Origin: Saturnia japonica
Lineage: Eukaryota > Arthropoda > Insecta > Lepidoptera > Saturniidae
Assembly (NCBI GenBank): GCA_033032175.1
Contig: CM065313.1
Coordinates: forward strand, 1,178,001-1,242,000
Direction of reading: 5' to 3'
Length of the DNA: 64,000 nt
Shown here piece by piece: positions 11,191 through 22,075 of this stretch; position 1 is the first letter of the stretch, and each line of letters begins with the position of its first letter. The notes below the pieces were generated by a model. The model ran no database searches. It was given only the letters and a program-made list of their open reading frames with translations, and had not been told where the DNA came from. Both the position numbers and the translations under genes were made by a program.

Positions 11191-12244
11191 GCTGAAGCTA
11201 TACTATATTCAAACTGTCAGCCTTTATATGCATAAATATATTTTGTTAGCTGAATTCCATTTACCACATGCTGAAGATTAGTTTAATACATACTTGTATT
11301 AATCACAAATGAGGGTACAAAATTTTAGATGATGGTGATAATGATCCTGAAGTCATCGGGGACATAGGGGTCATAAAAAAGATCTCCTTTTAACTCTATT
11401 TTGTGCAACATTCTTCAGCTCTTTTCAGACGAGACCAGTTGAAACAGCCATATTTTCAACTAAGCTTCTCCAGCCTTGTTTTGGTAGTAAACTGGTGTAT
11501 GAGACCTTATTTGGACAATTGGACAATCTATCGTAATTTTCTTTAAAAAATCTTTGCAAATGAGCATTTGATCAATCAACCTCTACAGATTTACGTTAGA
11601 TATTAAAATTTTAGCTGACTTAACTATTATTTTATTAATTATTACGGAGGGTTTTTTAATATTCCATAAGTTTATGTCTATTCATTAATTATTTTATGAT
11701 TTTTCAATAATGTTGTTAATATTTTTTGCTCTTTATCTTTTTATCCCAGTAAAGAAATGTTTTTTTTTTGTTCACTCGAGCATAGACGCGAGCACAGCTG
11801 GTCGTAAATAAATAATAAACGTAAACGGAACTACGTATAAAATTAATTTATGTAACAAATACAACATGAAAATTGACAACCAAATTAATCAACAATCGAA
11901 AATGATACTCAATCATAATAATTTGATTGTATATTTAAATCAACACTAATGACTCTATTCCTATGTCGTGGTCTGTCTGAACAAACACCTCGTATAAATC
12001 TCGCGATATTTCCATACGCATTAGTTTACAGCGACCGGTTGTCCTATTATACGCTGTTACGGTATTCGCATGTTTGATCGACAATCGATAAGCGTTTGAC
12101 AGGTCACAACACTATTTTACAACTCTTACGCTGAGGTATTAATAGATCCAGATAGTACACTTCGAATTAAAAGCGATAATATGTAAATTTTATTCGATTG
12201 TTGGAACCGCAGTTAATCTAAAGATATTCCCGTATTGTTTGTTA
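11191..12244. other. Gene-free sequence
   Basis: A motif at about 11778-11802 (CGAGCATAGACGCGAGCACA) resembles eroded Helitron 3' ends, and a related one occurs near 20013. Nothing else is recognised. Confidence 0.4.
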
Positions 12245-12465
12245 GTTTTCAAATCTATATACCTAACAAGAAAAAAAAACAACTTCAATTTTTTCGAGGG
12301 GTTCCCTGGTGTATCTTCGAAGTCGAAGGTTCAATACTAATTAATTAAAATGGAAGAATTATCTAAATCGGTTCATAAACAAAGAAGTTATGCACGAACA
12401 TTCATAAAAAAATATACGTTCGAATTGAAAACCTTCTCCTTTTTTGAAGTCAGTTAAAAATAAAA
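12245..12465. repeat. Dispersed repeat family D, copy 1
   Basis: AAATCGGTTCATAAACAAAGA and TTCGAAGTCGAAGG recur inverted at 44524-44760, and the first phrase recurs again at about 46360-46390. The tail CTTTTTTGAAGTCAGTTAAAA is the inverted form of a TTTTAACCGACTT start that is common in lepidopteran repeats (recall). No coding content is visible. Confidence 0.55.
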
Positions 12466-12684
12466 TGCTGTTCGTTGATAAGCGCTCCAATTCGGCTATA
12501 ATTTTATCTTTTAAATGTACGTAATAGTCTGAATTAGGGCTTTATGATGAGAAATATTGGAAAAGTTTTGCGTAAAATTTACTAATTCGAGGATAACTGA
12601 ACTTCCTTTTTCCTATCAGACTTTTGTATGAACTCAAGACCATAACTCATTACTCAATATGCGTAATCCTCTTTTCTTTGGTTT

Positions 12685-13593
12685 ATGGAAAGTTATAAAG
12701 AAAATAAACGGAATAAGTGGCACCGAGATATGGAACTTCCTTCGATACGTGCCTACGTCAAACACCTTTCTCGCTCTTATTTCGACAACGCATCGAACCA
12801 CGCGAATCCCCTAATAAAAACGGCAGCTTCATATGTTCCCGACCCCAACGCCTGCCGGAGAAAACGCCGGCCGCGTAATATATTCACTGACCCGCCCGAC
12901 CAAACCGAAACAGCTAACGCGTTCTACGCCACCGTCTCTCCAAACAGAGCGTGCCACCGCCCACGCCCGCGTAACCACCGTTCTCTCCGCAGAGGACGGG
13001 CGGTTAACTTCGCTCCCGCACACCCGTCTGGACCCTCTCTAGCGGCAACCCAAGCCTAGGTCCGTTCCTCGGTGTGAAGCCCTTGGGTCAGGCAGCCACC
13101 CGCGCGATACAAAGTGACACTATACGTGCAACACTTAGCTACCCACACACAACATTACACACGTATGAACACACACACGTGCACACCATACAGGTACATA
13201 GGTTCTGTAAGGGACCTTTTTTTTTCTTTTTTTGCGCTAGTTAGACTAATGCGCTAGTTAGTGTAGAAAAACCATTCCGATTATTAAATACACATACGCA
13301 TGGTCCACTCCTTCCTCCCAGGAGGAGGGGAACGTGCATATGAGTATATATTAGTTAGTTCGAATTCTCTTAGGATTAGGGAATTAGTTAGATCGCGCCT
13401 TTTTCGCATTCGCGACGACCGCACGAGCCGAGGTTCGGCCACTCTGGCACCCTCGTGCGGGTCGTCACAAACTTTCGTAGCTGAGTGCCCTAAGCGCTCG
13501 CCCCCAAGTCCGGTGAAGCTATAAAAGCCACAGCGGCTCTGTTTTAGGATAGGGCCCCTAAGGCTAACAGTGTAGTCAGTTCAAAAAAAAAAA
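12685..13593 (+). mobile_element. Jockey-clade non-LTR retrotransposon, 3' end with poly(A)
   Basis: A 124-residue frame at 12685-13059 reads IRAYVKHLSRSYFDNASNHA, then NPLIKTAASYVP, then RRPRNIFTDPPD. From memory this is the usual C-terminus of Jockey-type ORF2 proteins in Lepidoptera, just before the 3' UTR. A GC-richer 3' UTR follows and ends in 12-13 A at about 13581-13593. The last part (AAAAGCCACAGCGGCTCTGT, then GGGCCCCTAAGGCTAACAGT) recurs inverted, with the poly(A) as poly(T), at 25105 and 43465. The copy is 5'-truncated, so reverse transcriptase and endonuclease are absent. The CpG-rich 3' UTR stands out from the AT-rich surroundings. Confidence 0.72.
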
Positions 13594-13599
13594 ATAGGT

Positions 13600-13647
13600 G
13601 GCGCTGACTATTGAGAAGAACAACACAACGTCTGCCGGGCCAGCTAG
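13600..13647 (+). mobile_element. Helitron 3' end fragment
   Basis: The stretch ending GTCTGCCGGGCCAGCTAG, followed by T, fits a Helitron 3' terminus (CTAG before T). It lies about 50 bp beyond the Jockey poly(A), so the Jockey may have inserted into a Helitron. The matching left part was not found. Confidence 0.45.
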
Positions 13648-13659
13648 TATCAAATTGTT

Positions 13660-13910
13660 TGACGGGTTTTACCGTTTATATATTTTGTTGGAATAATGTT
13701 GAATACAGGTGCAGAGTGACATAGTGACTCTATTTTGTTTTTTACCGCTTCGGGACCAGTCATTGTATATCCAGCTGCTAAGAGGCTCCATGCAGTCAGG
13801 ACAGCAACCACTGGTTATAGATTGTAGATATCTGTCTGGTCGTCGTTGTTTTTGGATTGTTTTGTTTTTAATTAGGCATAGTGTCGTTAAGTTGCTGTGG
13901 TAATTTAAAC
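13660..13910 (+). repeat. Dispersed repeat family G, copy 1
   Basis: TATATCCA-C-GCT, then GTCGT-GTTGTTTT-GATTGT, then AATTAGGCATAGTG align in order with 19190-19380. No coding content or terminal structure was seen. The class is unknown. Confidence 0.5.
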
Positions 13911-14024
13911 GAGAGACTATTTTTAAAAACATCCTTTTTTGACATTTCTTTCATTGACTAATTATACTATTCGCTACGACTACAATATACTGCATTTTTT
14001 TTTAAATTGCAATTATTGTTAAAA

Positions 14025-14140
14025 GAATAACCGATCTAGTTTCTTACCAGCTCTTCTTGTCTTGGATGTTTTCCAAACCAGTAGAAGTGTTTTGACGTTG
14101 TGGCATTAAGTATTTTTGATTTCATTTTAGATATAGGTGT
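14025..14140 (+). repeat. LINE family A, 3' UTR fragment
   Basis: The order CCGATCTAGTTTCTTACC, CTCTTCTTGTCTTGGATG, TTTTCCAAACCAGTAGAAG, TGTTTTGACGTT matches the 3' UTR of the better copy at 27905-28945. It is truncated on both sides. Confidence 0.75.
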
Positions 14141-15894
14141 AAACATTATCTTAGCCACCGTATTATTTCGTTTCTTTAAACTGTTAGATATATTAACTCA
14201 AGGTTTTTGCTTCCGAAGTCTTATCAAAAAATTTCTCGTTGTGTAAAGTAGATTGAGTATTACTTTTTCAGATTCCGAATGATCTTATAAAATTTTGATT
14301 CTACAATTATTTCATACTTGTAATGATCTTGCTGCTTTATATTGCTTGTGGTCTCTGCGACCTTTATCGCTTTAATTGACCAATTACTTACTTTAAACTC
14401 GCAAATGTCATTTTCACTTTTGATCGATACGTATAGTATTACTTTGTAAATTATATTTGTTAATTAGTTATTATGAAAGCAACTTTTGAAATGTCAATAG
14501 AATAAATATCTATATATATAATAAGTATTGAAAACCCCTTCGGACACGTGAAGGTGTTATTAGGTATCGAGATTATATTCGGTTTATGAGCATTATCATT
14601 AAAATGTTATACAACCCTGATTTTAGCCTGTCCCAAAACTTCATATTTTTTTATTGGAATTATATTACATTATAGCATTAAATTTGGATGGGAGTTAAAT
14701 ATTGTAGATTTTTATGTACAATTTATAAAATCTGTAATGATAAAATAAATAAACTAATTTACCCGTAATTTTGGGCGGTCCCCAGATAATATTCAGTAAT
14801 TTAAATAAACTTTTCGTGATTATTCCGTTTGGCCTTCCCGGCACATTGAATTTTTATTTAAAATGCAAATGTTGTTTTTCATCAAAATTAATTTGTATTA
14901 TGAATAATATTTTTAACGATTTTGAAATTGAATGAAGAGTTTGTTCCCTACTTTCGTAATTTCCGGACATGTCGAGTTTGTTACAGCATTTTTGAACATA
15001 ATATTTACCAATTTGCCTTTTATATATCTCAAAATGGTAACATTAAGCGAATACCTGGACGTCATCTTAAAAAAAATGTACATTTTGGTTACAAAGTGAT
15101 TTGCGAGTATACGTGTGTTCTGACTCAACTTGAGTAGAAATTTATATTCAATTACTTATACTTTAAACTTCATTGTTCGATAACGTTTGATTCATGTTTT
15201 GGTTTTTTGGTATGTTCAATGAAAATCAACTACATCAGTAGGGCTAAAATATTTTCTTGGTGAGATATAGTACAATTCAAAGTAACGTGTCGTGAAACCA
15301 ACAGTCTAAATTGATATCTGTCATCTCGTTAAGTATTTTAATATATCGATTCTAAAACAGCCAGTACAAAAATATTGACGAATGAAGCGCTACAGCTTTA
15401 AAAGAGTAGTTTGGCGCAAAATTGACATTAAACCAAGAAATTGAATTGCTGTTAAAATTATTTTAATCTACGAAGTGAGCTCTGCACTTCTTCGGTTTTG
15501 TTACTATTGACAAACCTTAAAATGAAATTATTATCTTCTCAAAATGCATTGCATTTTGGTTTATTGTTGTTATAAATTCATAAAGCTTCACTTTAACTTT
15601 GGTAACGCAAAGGACATGATTTCAAGACCAGGTTGCTTACTTTCCACTTTTTCTAAAAAAAATGTATTTGCACTTAAAACCCAAATTAGTTTTAATAAAT
15701 AAAAGAGTAATAAGAATAAAATCGTATAAAATGAAAATTACCAAGTATAAATTTTAAGTCATATTTTGACCAGTTGTACCAATTTTGTGAAAATGCTCTT
15801 ATGTTATGTTTCTCAGATTATAAGTTAAAAAAATTACCTCTAATACAATGTAAAAAAATTTAGTTAAATTAGGAAACTTTTGCATGGCAATACA
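14141..15894. other. Gene-free AT-rich sequence
   Basis: Two overlapping frames of 71 residues on opposite strands (14913-15137) have no motif. No repeat shared with the rest of the window was noticed. Confidence 0.45.
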
Positions 15895-15962
15895 GGCAGC
15901 GCGGCGCAGGGTACCGCCATACAATCAAACGTACCGCTGCGCGCCGCGCCCGGGCTGGCGAA
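15895..15962. other. GC-rich imperfect palindrome
   Basis: Inside sequence of very high AT content, GCGCGGCGCAGGGTAC (about 15899) is followed about 20 bases later by GTACCGCTGCGCGCCGCGC, its near reverse complement with a small bulge. Transcribed RNA could form a strong stem. It may be the remnant of a small inverted-repeat element or a cruciform. No function can be assigned. Confidence 0.5.
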
Positions 15963-16147
15963 GGTGTTATCACGTTTTAAAAATTTGCTACATTTTAGGG
16001 AAACTAAAAGTTAATTTGAAATCGTAATAATATTTTTATCTTCATAATAAATAAAATTTTGTTATTGATTTATTATACCCCTATGGTGGTGAAAGAGGGG
16101 ATGAAAGTTTGCATGTAAATTAGTATTTAGCAATTCAGTCACAAAGT

Positions 16148-17017
16148 AATAATAATCATTTATTGCCAAAATCAAGTTACAAATGAATATAATTACGTAC
16201 ACAATTTGGCAATGGGACAGACTCAGCTGAAGCTATGTGATGCGGACACCACACAGCGCTGGTTTTCATTCTGCCCCACATTTGTAAACAGTCATTATGC
16301 GCAAACAGCAGCTCGGCTCCGATCGTCACATGGTATTACAATTTTATTAATTTAAAGAAAATGTCAGTATTTTCATTAATGCCCATAATAGATGATTAAT
16401 TAATTGATTTTGCCATTGATTAATTGATTATCGAGTGCACTGCATGCATTATTGAGGTTGCTAAATTCTAGTTTGTTCCATTTGTTTTTGCAAAAAGAGC
16501 TCTTTACATATGTGTTTTAAAAGTTTCATGGCTTGATGCTCCGTAATGGAGGAGGTAGGTCATTCCAGATCTTAGCCGCTGCAAATTTAAAGCTTCCCCT
16601 GAACGCCGCGACGCCTTTGTTGTGTGTTTAGGTAGCACCGCTTCGTCCGCTAGTCTTGCTCGAGTGTCCTACTGGTGTACACTTTTAAACCACGTAAACT
16701 TTTTAAATAGATATGGTGGTATTTTGGTCAGTATTGTTTTTCTCACCATAACTGACAGATGTAGTTCCCTACACGCTTCCATTTTTAGTATACCGTGCTT
16801 ATTGAAATGAGATGTGATATGCGTCCGTTTTCGTATGTCAAAACCAAACCAGGCAGACGCATAAGTTGAGACACATAAAACATAACTCAACTATGACACA
16901 AGCGAAGCCGCGGTAAAAGCGCAAGTAATTCATATTACCACATTATTTTCCATAATTACAGGTAGATTTACTTTAAACGATAATTAAAAAAAAAAAACAA
17001 TACACGGACAAGGACAT
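16148..17017 (-). mobile_element. Older LINE 3' portion, interrupted by the Jockey insertion
   Basis: On the minus strand, the region from about 16890 down encodes the end of a reverse-transcriptase protein. First comes VRKTILTKIPPYLFKKFTWF, then DTRARLADEAVLPKH after a stop, then after a frameshift FKFAAAKIWNDLPPPLRS. The WN-LP signature is typical of the C-terminus of CR1/Jockey-group LINEs. The 3' UTR runs left to about 16148, ending as TTGGCAATAAATGATTATTATT on the minus strand, a usual LINE tail. Part of this element (16447-17017) is duplicated at 18568-19134. Family assignment is uncertain. Confidence 0.65.
16447..17017. repeat. Long direct repeat, left copy (571 bp)
   Basis: This is the left of two nearly identical copies; the right is 18568-19134 (567 bp). 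By eye they differ at two single bases (CATATT/GATATT, CCATAATT/CCTTAATT), a 2-bp indel (GGTTGCTAAA/GGTTTAAA) and an A-run of 12 versus 10. These account exactly for the 4-bp length difference. The copy ends at GGACAAGGACAT, immediately before the T-run that is the poly(A) tail of the minus-strand Jockey. Confidence 0.9.
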
Positions 17018-18567
17018 TTTTTTTTTTTTATTTATTTATTTATTTATTGGTCCACAAAACTGACTACAACCTATGTATATAATTAGAAATGTGCAATATT
17101 TTAAAATCATGCAATGATTGTACTCTTCTAGATGTGGATACAGCATGCACATAAGTTATAGAGAAAAAAAAAAAAAAAAACACATTAGGCGGTACAAAAA
17201 CTAAGTAAACTAAAATCATAGAAATTACATTATTTAAGTATTTTAAGAATATTTTTAATAGAGGAAATAGAACCTGAAAATATATCAATCTCTGTGCGAA
17301 CAGCGTTACAGAAAGAGGACATACGATATAATGGAGAATGTTGAGCAATATTTGTTCTGCAATGAGGCAGGTAAAAAGTTTTTCTGTTATGCAAACAACT
17401 GCCCAAACGTGGAATCGCAAAATTCAAACGTTCAAGAATGTAGGGGAGTCGGTGATTCCATGTAGCAATTTAAAAAGACACACGATGTCCGAGTTCCTCC
17501 TACGAGTACAAAGCGACATAACTCTGTAATAAGAAAGGCGTTCTTCATAAGTTTTCAATATTTTACATTTGTAATCAGAATATGCCAAGAGGTACATGAA
17601 ACGCTTTTGTACTCGTTCAATTCTGTCAGAATGTACTTGGTAGCAGGGATTCCAAACAGGACTATTGTATTCTAAAATTCCGCGTAGAATAGTATTGTAA
17701 ATTATTATCGTTAGGCTGGGTTCTTTAAATATTTTCATCTGACGACTAATAAACCCAGATAATTTGGATGATTTTTGGATTATGTTATCGATGTGATATC
17801 GAAAGCTCAAAGATCCATCTACAATGATGCCCAAGTCTCGAATAGTTGTTACTTCCTTTAATTTAATAGAGTCGATCATATAATCACCGATATGAGGCTT
17901 TTTCTTTCTTGTAAACTTTATATGAAAACACTTATCTGGATTAAGCGACATGCCATTAAAACTACACCATTTCTTAACATTGTCAATGTCAGATTGTAGA
18001 CATTGTACGTCTAAAGTACTACTAACAATGCGATATAATTTTAAATCATCAGCATACATTTTGAATTTACACTGAATGGAATCGCAAAGATCATTTATAA
18101 ATATTAGGAAAAAAAGCGGACCCAAATGGGAACCTTGAGGAACTCCAGACGGAATCTCAGACACCATAGATTTGTGGCCATGAATTGCTACCAATTGGGA
18201 GCGTTTACCCAGATACGATTCACACCATCTTAATAAGGAACCATGTATACCCATATACGCAAGTTTATTTAAAAGCAAATTGTGATTTACTAAGTCAAAT
18301 GCTTTTCGGAAATCTGTATAAATTGCATGCACTTCTTGGTTATCATCAAGAGCTTCAGATATATCAGATACATATTCTAGCAAATTCGTAGCAGTTGATT
18401 TCCGTGGTAGGAAACCATGTTGATTGGAATTGATGCGGTTCTGAATATGGGGTAGTATCTTCTTATACCAGATAAATGACCAATCTATTGTCTTGTAGCT
18501 CACTATTCACAGCATCATAGTTGCACCTATTAAAGTTATAAATTGGTAATTTTTTTTGCTAATGAGA
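17018..18567 (-). mobile_element. 5'-truncated Jockey-clade retrotransposon
   Basis: The 3' end is at the left: the plus strand shows a T-run then TTTATTTATTTATTTATT at about 17017-17046, i.e. an A-rich (AAAT)n tail. The 5' end at 18567 falls in the linker between endonuclease and reverse transcriptase, as expected for truncated target-primed insertions. Instead of a short target duplication it is bracketed by 567-571 bp direct repeats. The reverse transcriptase is largely intact, suggesting a fairly recent insertion. Confidence 0.85.
17230..18540 (-). pseudogene. Jockey reverse transcriptase, nearly intact but truncated
   Basis: The main open frame (18503 to 17424, 359 residues) carries the RT motifs in order. 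These are NQHGFLPRKSTATNLLEY, IYTDFRKAFDLVNH (first catalytic Asp), SGVPQGSHLGPLFF, and FKMYADDLKLY with the YADD catalytic pair. Then come LNPDKC and RDLGIIVDGSLSFRYH (thumb). After 17424 the protein continues one frame away (FYLPHCRTNIAQHSPLYRMS) to about 17230, so there is one frameshift. At the 5' side the linker reads YNFNRCNYDAVNSELQD and then, out of frame, jumps to YKKILPHIQNR. The start of the RT fingers is therefore missing through an internal deletion. Endonuclease and ORF1 are absent. RT copies RNA into DNA at a nicked target; this copy cannot do so alone. Confidence 0.9.
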
Positions 18568-19134
18568 CATTATTGAGGTTTAAATTCTAGTTTGTTCCAT
18601 TTGTTTTTGCAAAAAGAGCTCTTTACATATGTGTTTTAAAAGTTTCATGGCTTGATGCTCCGTAATGGAGGAGGTAGGTCATTCCAGATCTTAGCCGCTG
18701 CAAATTTAAAGCTTCCCCTGAACGCCGCGACGCCTTTGTTGTGTGTTTAGGTAGCACCGCTTCGTCCGCTAGTCTTGCTCGAGTGTCCTACTGGTGTACA
18801 CTTTTAAACCACGTAAACTTTTTAAATAGATATGGTGGTATTTTGGTCAGTATTGTTTTTCTCACCATAACTGACAGATGTAGTTCCCTACACGCTTCCA
18901 TTTTTAGTATACCGTGCTTATTGAAATGAGATGTGATATGCGTCCGTTTTCGTATGTCAAAACCAAACCAGGCAGACGCATAAGTTGAGACACATAAAAC
19001 ATAACTCAACTATGACACAAGCGAAGCCGCGGTAAAAGCGCAAGTAATTGATATTACCACATTATTTTCCTTAATTACAGGTAGATTTACTTTAAACGAT
19101 AATTAAAAAAAAAACAATACACGGACAAGGACAT
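18568..19134. repeat. Long direct repeat, right copy (567 bp)
   Basis: This is the partner of 16447-17017. It starts CATTATTGAGGTT directly after the truncated Jockey 5' end and ends GGACAAGGACAT, after which unrelated sequence (family G) begins. It encodes the same fragment of LINE C-terminal protein on the minus strand. See the finding on the duplication. Confidence 0.9.
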
Positions 19135-19390
19135 GTTGGCATGTTGCTGAATGACAACTGTATCTAACTGGATCACGACCCCCATATATCTGGTCTAACA
19201 GCCGCCATAGTGGCGTGTTTCAGGTTTGTCTATTATATATCCAACAGTACAGAATCTTGCAGCGCGACATAATAGCGCCGACCAGCTACGGATTGTGATC
19301 TATCAACGGTCGTTATTGTTTTCAGATTGTACTGTGTTTATCATTATAGCACAGTGCCGCCATTTTACCATATTAAAATTTTAAATCATT
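19135..19390 (+). repeat. Dispersed repeat family G, copy 2
   Basis: TATATATCCAACAGT, GATCTATCAACGGTCGTTATTG, TTTCAGATTGTACTGTGTTT and ATAGCACAGTG align with 13740-13890. It directly follows the right long direct repeat. If the Jockey and one repeat copy are removed, it would follow the older LINE. Confidence 0.5.
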
Positions 19391-19805
19391 CTTAACTTTC
19401 CCTGTAGATGGCGGTATTACGAGAAAGTTTCGCAAACGCCGAATTTCCCTCGATTTTCGTTCAACGTGATCCGTTCTACATTAGAAATAAACCGTTAATG
19501 TCCTAACATGTGATTGTCGTAATATTTTTTTAAATATAAAATTTAAACACATTTGACCTGAATGTTTTATATCACTCAAAACAACTAACAACTTGGACAG
19601 TTAACGCGGAAATGAAATAAAATACATATATAATAATAGGAATTAAACTTTATACCCATAATTTTGTATTATAATTTTTATATTGATTACTGAATAAACA
19701 ATCATTTTTTTATTATACGGGAGTCATTTGTAAAGATAAAATATACAATAACGTATAACGGTTTTTAATTTTTTAACTGTACTTTTTTATGTCACGATCG
19801 TCGCA
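19391..19805. other. Gene-free AT-rich sequence
   Basis: Nothing is recognised. The first part (GTAGATGGCGGTATTACGAG) is slightly less AT-rich. Confidence 0.4.
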
Positions 19806-19875
19806 AACAAGAATGCATTCCGCCTGATGGTAAGCGATTAGCGCAGCCATAGACGCTTGCAGAATTAGACACACA
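19806..19875 (-). repeat. SINE tail fragment
   Basis: On the minus strand it reads TGCAAGCGTCTATGGCTGCG, then CTTACCATCAGGCGG. This is the tail module also seen at 37300-37400 and 48890-48990 and, from memory, very common in lepidopteran SINEs. It is truncated. Confidence 0.6.
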
Positions 19876-20430
19876 AACAGACAGACAGACATAATCCTTT
19901 GTAGAGGATGCTAATCATGATATTTGAAAAGAAAATGTACAGACATAATTAAAGATTTATTGATATAGATTAGATTAAATGTCTTTGTCAATTGTCATTA
20001 TTTTTTGTATTCGAGCATAACCGCGTGCACAGTCCGGTGTGGTATACAGTCGTGTTTATTCAACAAAATAGAAACCAATTATCGTTTACGACTAACATTC
20101 GCAAATAAAATATATTAACAAATAAACAGCAGCAACAATAAAACGCACGAAATTAAGCTCCAATAATCTTTTACAAGTTGAGCTATTAACGTAAATTATA
20201 AAGTTACGATTGACTCAGGAGTGTAATTAGAAGACACCGGGGGCCTGACCCCCGTGAACAAGAACATAAACGACACTAAATGATAGTGAAGCATATGAAT
20301 AATGTTTCCAAAGATCCCTAAGTAATATATGAAATTTTATATTGTAAATATTTTATAATTTAATACTACTTTATCATAATTACAACTAGTGACAGATTTT
20401 GATGAAATTTTGTACACGGGAAGTCCTCGT
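19876..20430. other. Gene-free AT-rich sequence
   Basis: A short phrase near 20390-20430 (GATTTTGATGAAATTTTGTA) is typical of Helitron-like interiors, but no ends were found. Confidence 0.4.
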
Positions 20431-20434
20431 CAAC

Positions 20435-20645
20435 AGTCTTTGTGGCGTAGTAAACGCTACTACTGAGCCGAGAGGTTACGGGTTCGATCCCCACCCATGA
20501 CTGACTTTGTGTGATGAACATAAATGTCAGTTGTGTGTGGCTGGGTGTTAAATATCTATATATGTACGTTTAGTTACCATATTACAAGCTTTGCTTAGTT
20601 TGGAATTAAATGGCAATGTGTGAAATTGTGTCTTCGTATATATGT
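20435..20645 (+). repeat. tRNA-derived SINE, copy 1
   Basis: A pol III B-box (GGTTCGATCC, 20481-20490) lies downstream of a degenerate A-box (TTTGTGGCGTAGTAAACGC). The body has CCCATGACTGACTTTGTGTG and GTCAGTTGTGTGTGGCTGGG. The same head and body occur at 33550-33715. It is not a functional tRNA gene: there is no acceptor stem pairing, and the body is long and repeated. Confidence 0.75.
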
Positions 20646-21756
20646 ATTAAATATGTCATTCCAAAATTAATAGGTTAATTTTAAGTCAGAATATATTGAA
20701 AAGATTTTGCTGACAATTTACTATTATATGAACTAACACCGTGAGCTGCGTATTAATTCATTTTTATATTCATTATCAATGTATTAGTATGCTAGGAAAA
20801 TGTGTCAATATTTTTAAAATATCTAACAGCATTAATTAGAGATAATAATAAAACATTTTTAGTTTTACAATATACTCTAAATTAAATCAAGCACAATATT
20901 GGAATACGTAGCATTTTTGGTATCAGATGTAATTTACCATGGGTAATTTTAAATACAAGTTGATTACATATCTGTACTCGTGGGTCATTAAGCGGGGAAG
21001 CACTGATGATGCTGCGTAGTATTAAACCAGGATTATTGTAAAAGTTTGAGCTACTATTATATACTAAGATTGCCCCGCCGCTACACCCGATTATTAAATT
21101 ATTCATTGTAAATATATGGTATAGTAATTGCCACCCAAGGACAAATGATTATTTTATTCTACTATGAAAGAAGAAACTATATGATTTATTGTCATAAAAA
21201 AACAGCAATACAAGAAAAAAAAATGAAATGTGCCAAAAAGATTTGGCATCAGCTATTTGTCCCTTGTGACAAAAATCATTAAACGAAGCTGTTTTACAGC
21301 CAAACCTTCGGATTTTTCCGGCGATCATTTGACTAATCCGAATTAAAATATTATTTTAATTTACTTTGAAATATCCAATATGAAAGATTTTTTCAAATGA
21401 CTGCACAAACATTTTCAATAGGTACCTACTAAGCAATAGATTTTTAATCGAAATTGGAAGCTTGACAGAAGAAGACTTGAGAATATCCATTGAGTCGTAG
21501 CGTCTTCACTGCAAACTCGTGTTCTTATTAAGTTTCAACCCTAGATATTTCAACTGTACTTATTATAATTTTCATAACCACTAACTACCTTCAGTTATTA
21601 TGTAAATCATTATCATTTTACTGAACACAGACCACTTAAGACTAAAGATTAATTATCAGACATTCGCTAGGTGTTAATAATATTAATAAAGTATGTAATA
21701 CAATCACATAAATATTTTGTTTATTCGGGCTTGACCACAGATATGAACTTTCATAT
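20646..21756. other. Gene-free AT-rich sequence
   Basis: A 74-residue minus-strand frame at 20882-21106 has no recognisable family. Confidence 0.45.
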
Positions 21757-22075
21757 CAAAATCAAAATAATCTTTATTCAATTTAGTCCCTAGGAAGGCC
21801 CTTATACTAGGCCAATAATATAAAATTTGTAAATATCTCAGACATCGAGAAGAACCGGTAAAAAAACGATCGATTTATCTTTTTTGTTCCAACTGTACAA
21901 ATGTTAATATAACAGGTACAATAATTATAATAATTTAGTGGATGCATAAACAGGGAGTCACTTCCAAACATTACTATCATTCACATAATACATGTCCTTT
22001 AATAACCTTTTGACAGTAAAACCCGCTTGACATGGTCCTCGAACTTGTTGTTCGATAATAAAGATCGAAATAAAC
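21757..22075 (-). repeat. LINE family A, 3' end copy
   Basis: It starts AAAATCAAAATAATCTTTATTC, the inverted family tail. Next come GACATCGAGAAGAACCGGTA, AATTTAGTGGATGCA, AGGGAGTCACTTCCA and CTTGACATGGTCCTCGAACTT. The last encodes the inverse of the C-terminal NKFKDHVKQ. It is collinear with 54183-54572 and inverted relative to 27905-28945. Confidence 0.85.

Noticed and set aside
12829..13042. Frames of 64 and 69 residues in the GC-rich block
   Set aside because: They are shadows of the Jockey C-terminal frame at 12685-13059.
14913..15137. Two 71-residue frames on opposite strands
   Set aside because: Mirror frames over the same AT-rich bases with no motif; chance is the simplest explanation.
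17064..17420. 118-residue minus-strand frame next to the Jockey RT
   Set aside because: It overlaps the RT C-terminus in a different frame and the 3' UTR; its sequence is low-complexity Phe/Leu.
16447..19134. The long direct repeats as LTRs of an LTR retrotransposon
   Set aside because: The enclosed protein is a Jockey-type reverse transcriptase with a poly(A)-like tail, in a non-LTR layout. The repeats encode the end of another LINE and lack TG...CA ends.
20481..20490. tRNA gene at the B-box GGTTCGATCC (also 33608, 48642, 56829, 60174, 60988)
   Set aside because: No cloverleaf with a paired acceptor stem could be drawn, and the heads are joined to repeated bodies, so they are SINEs.
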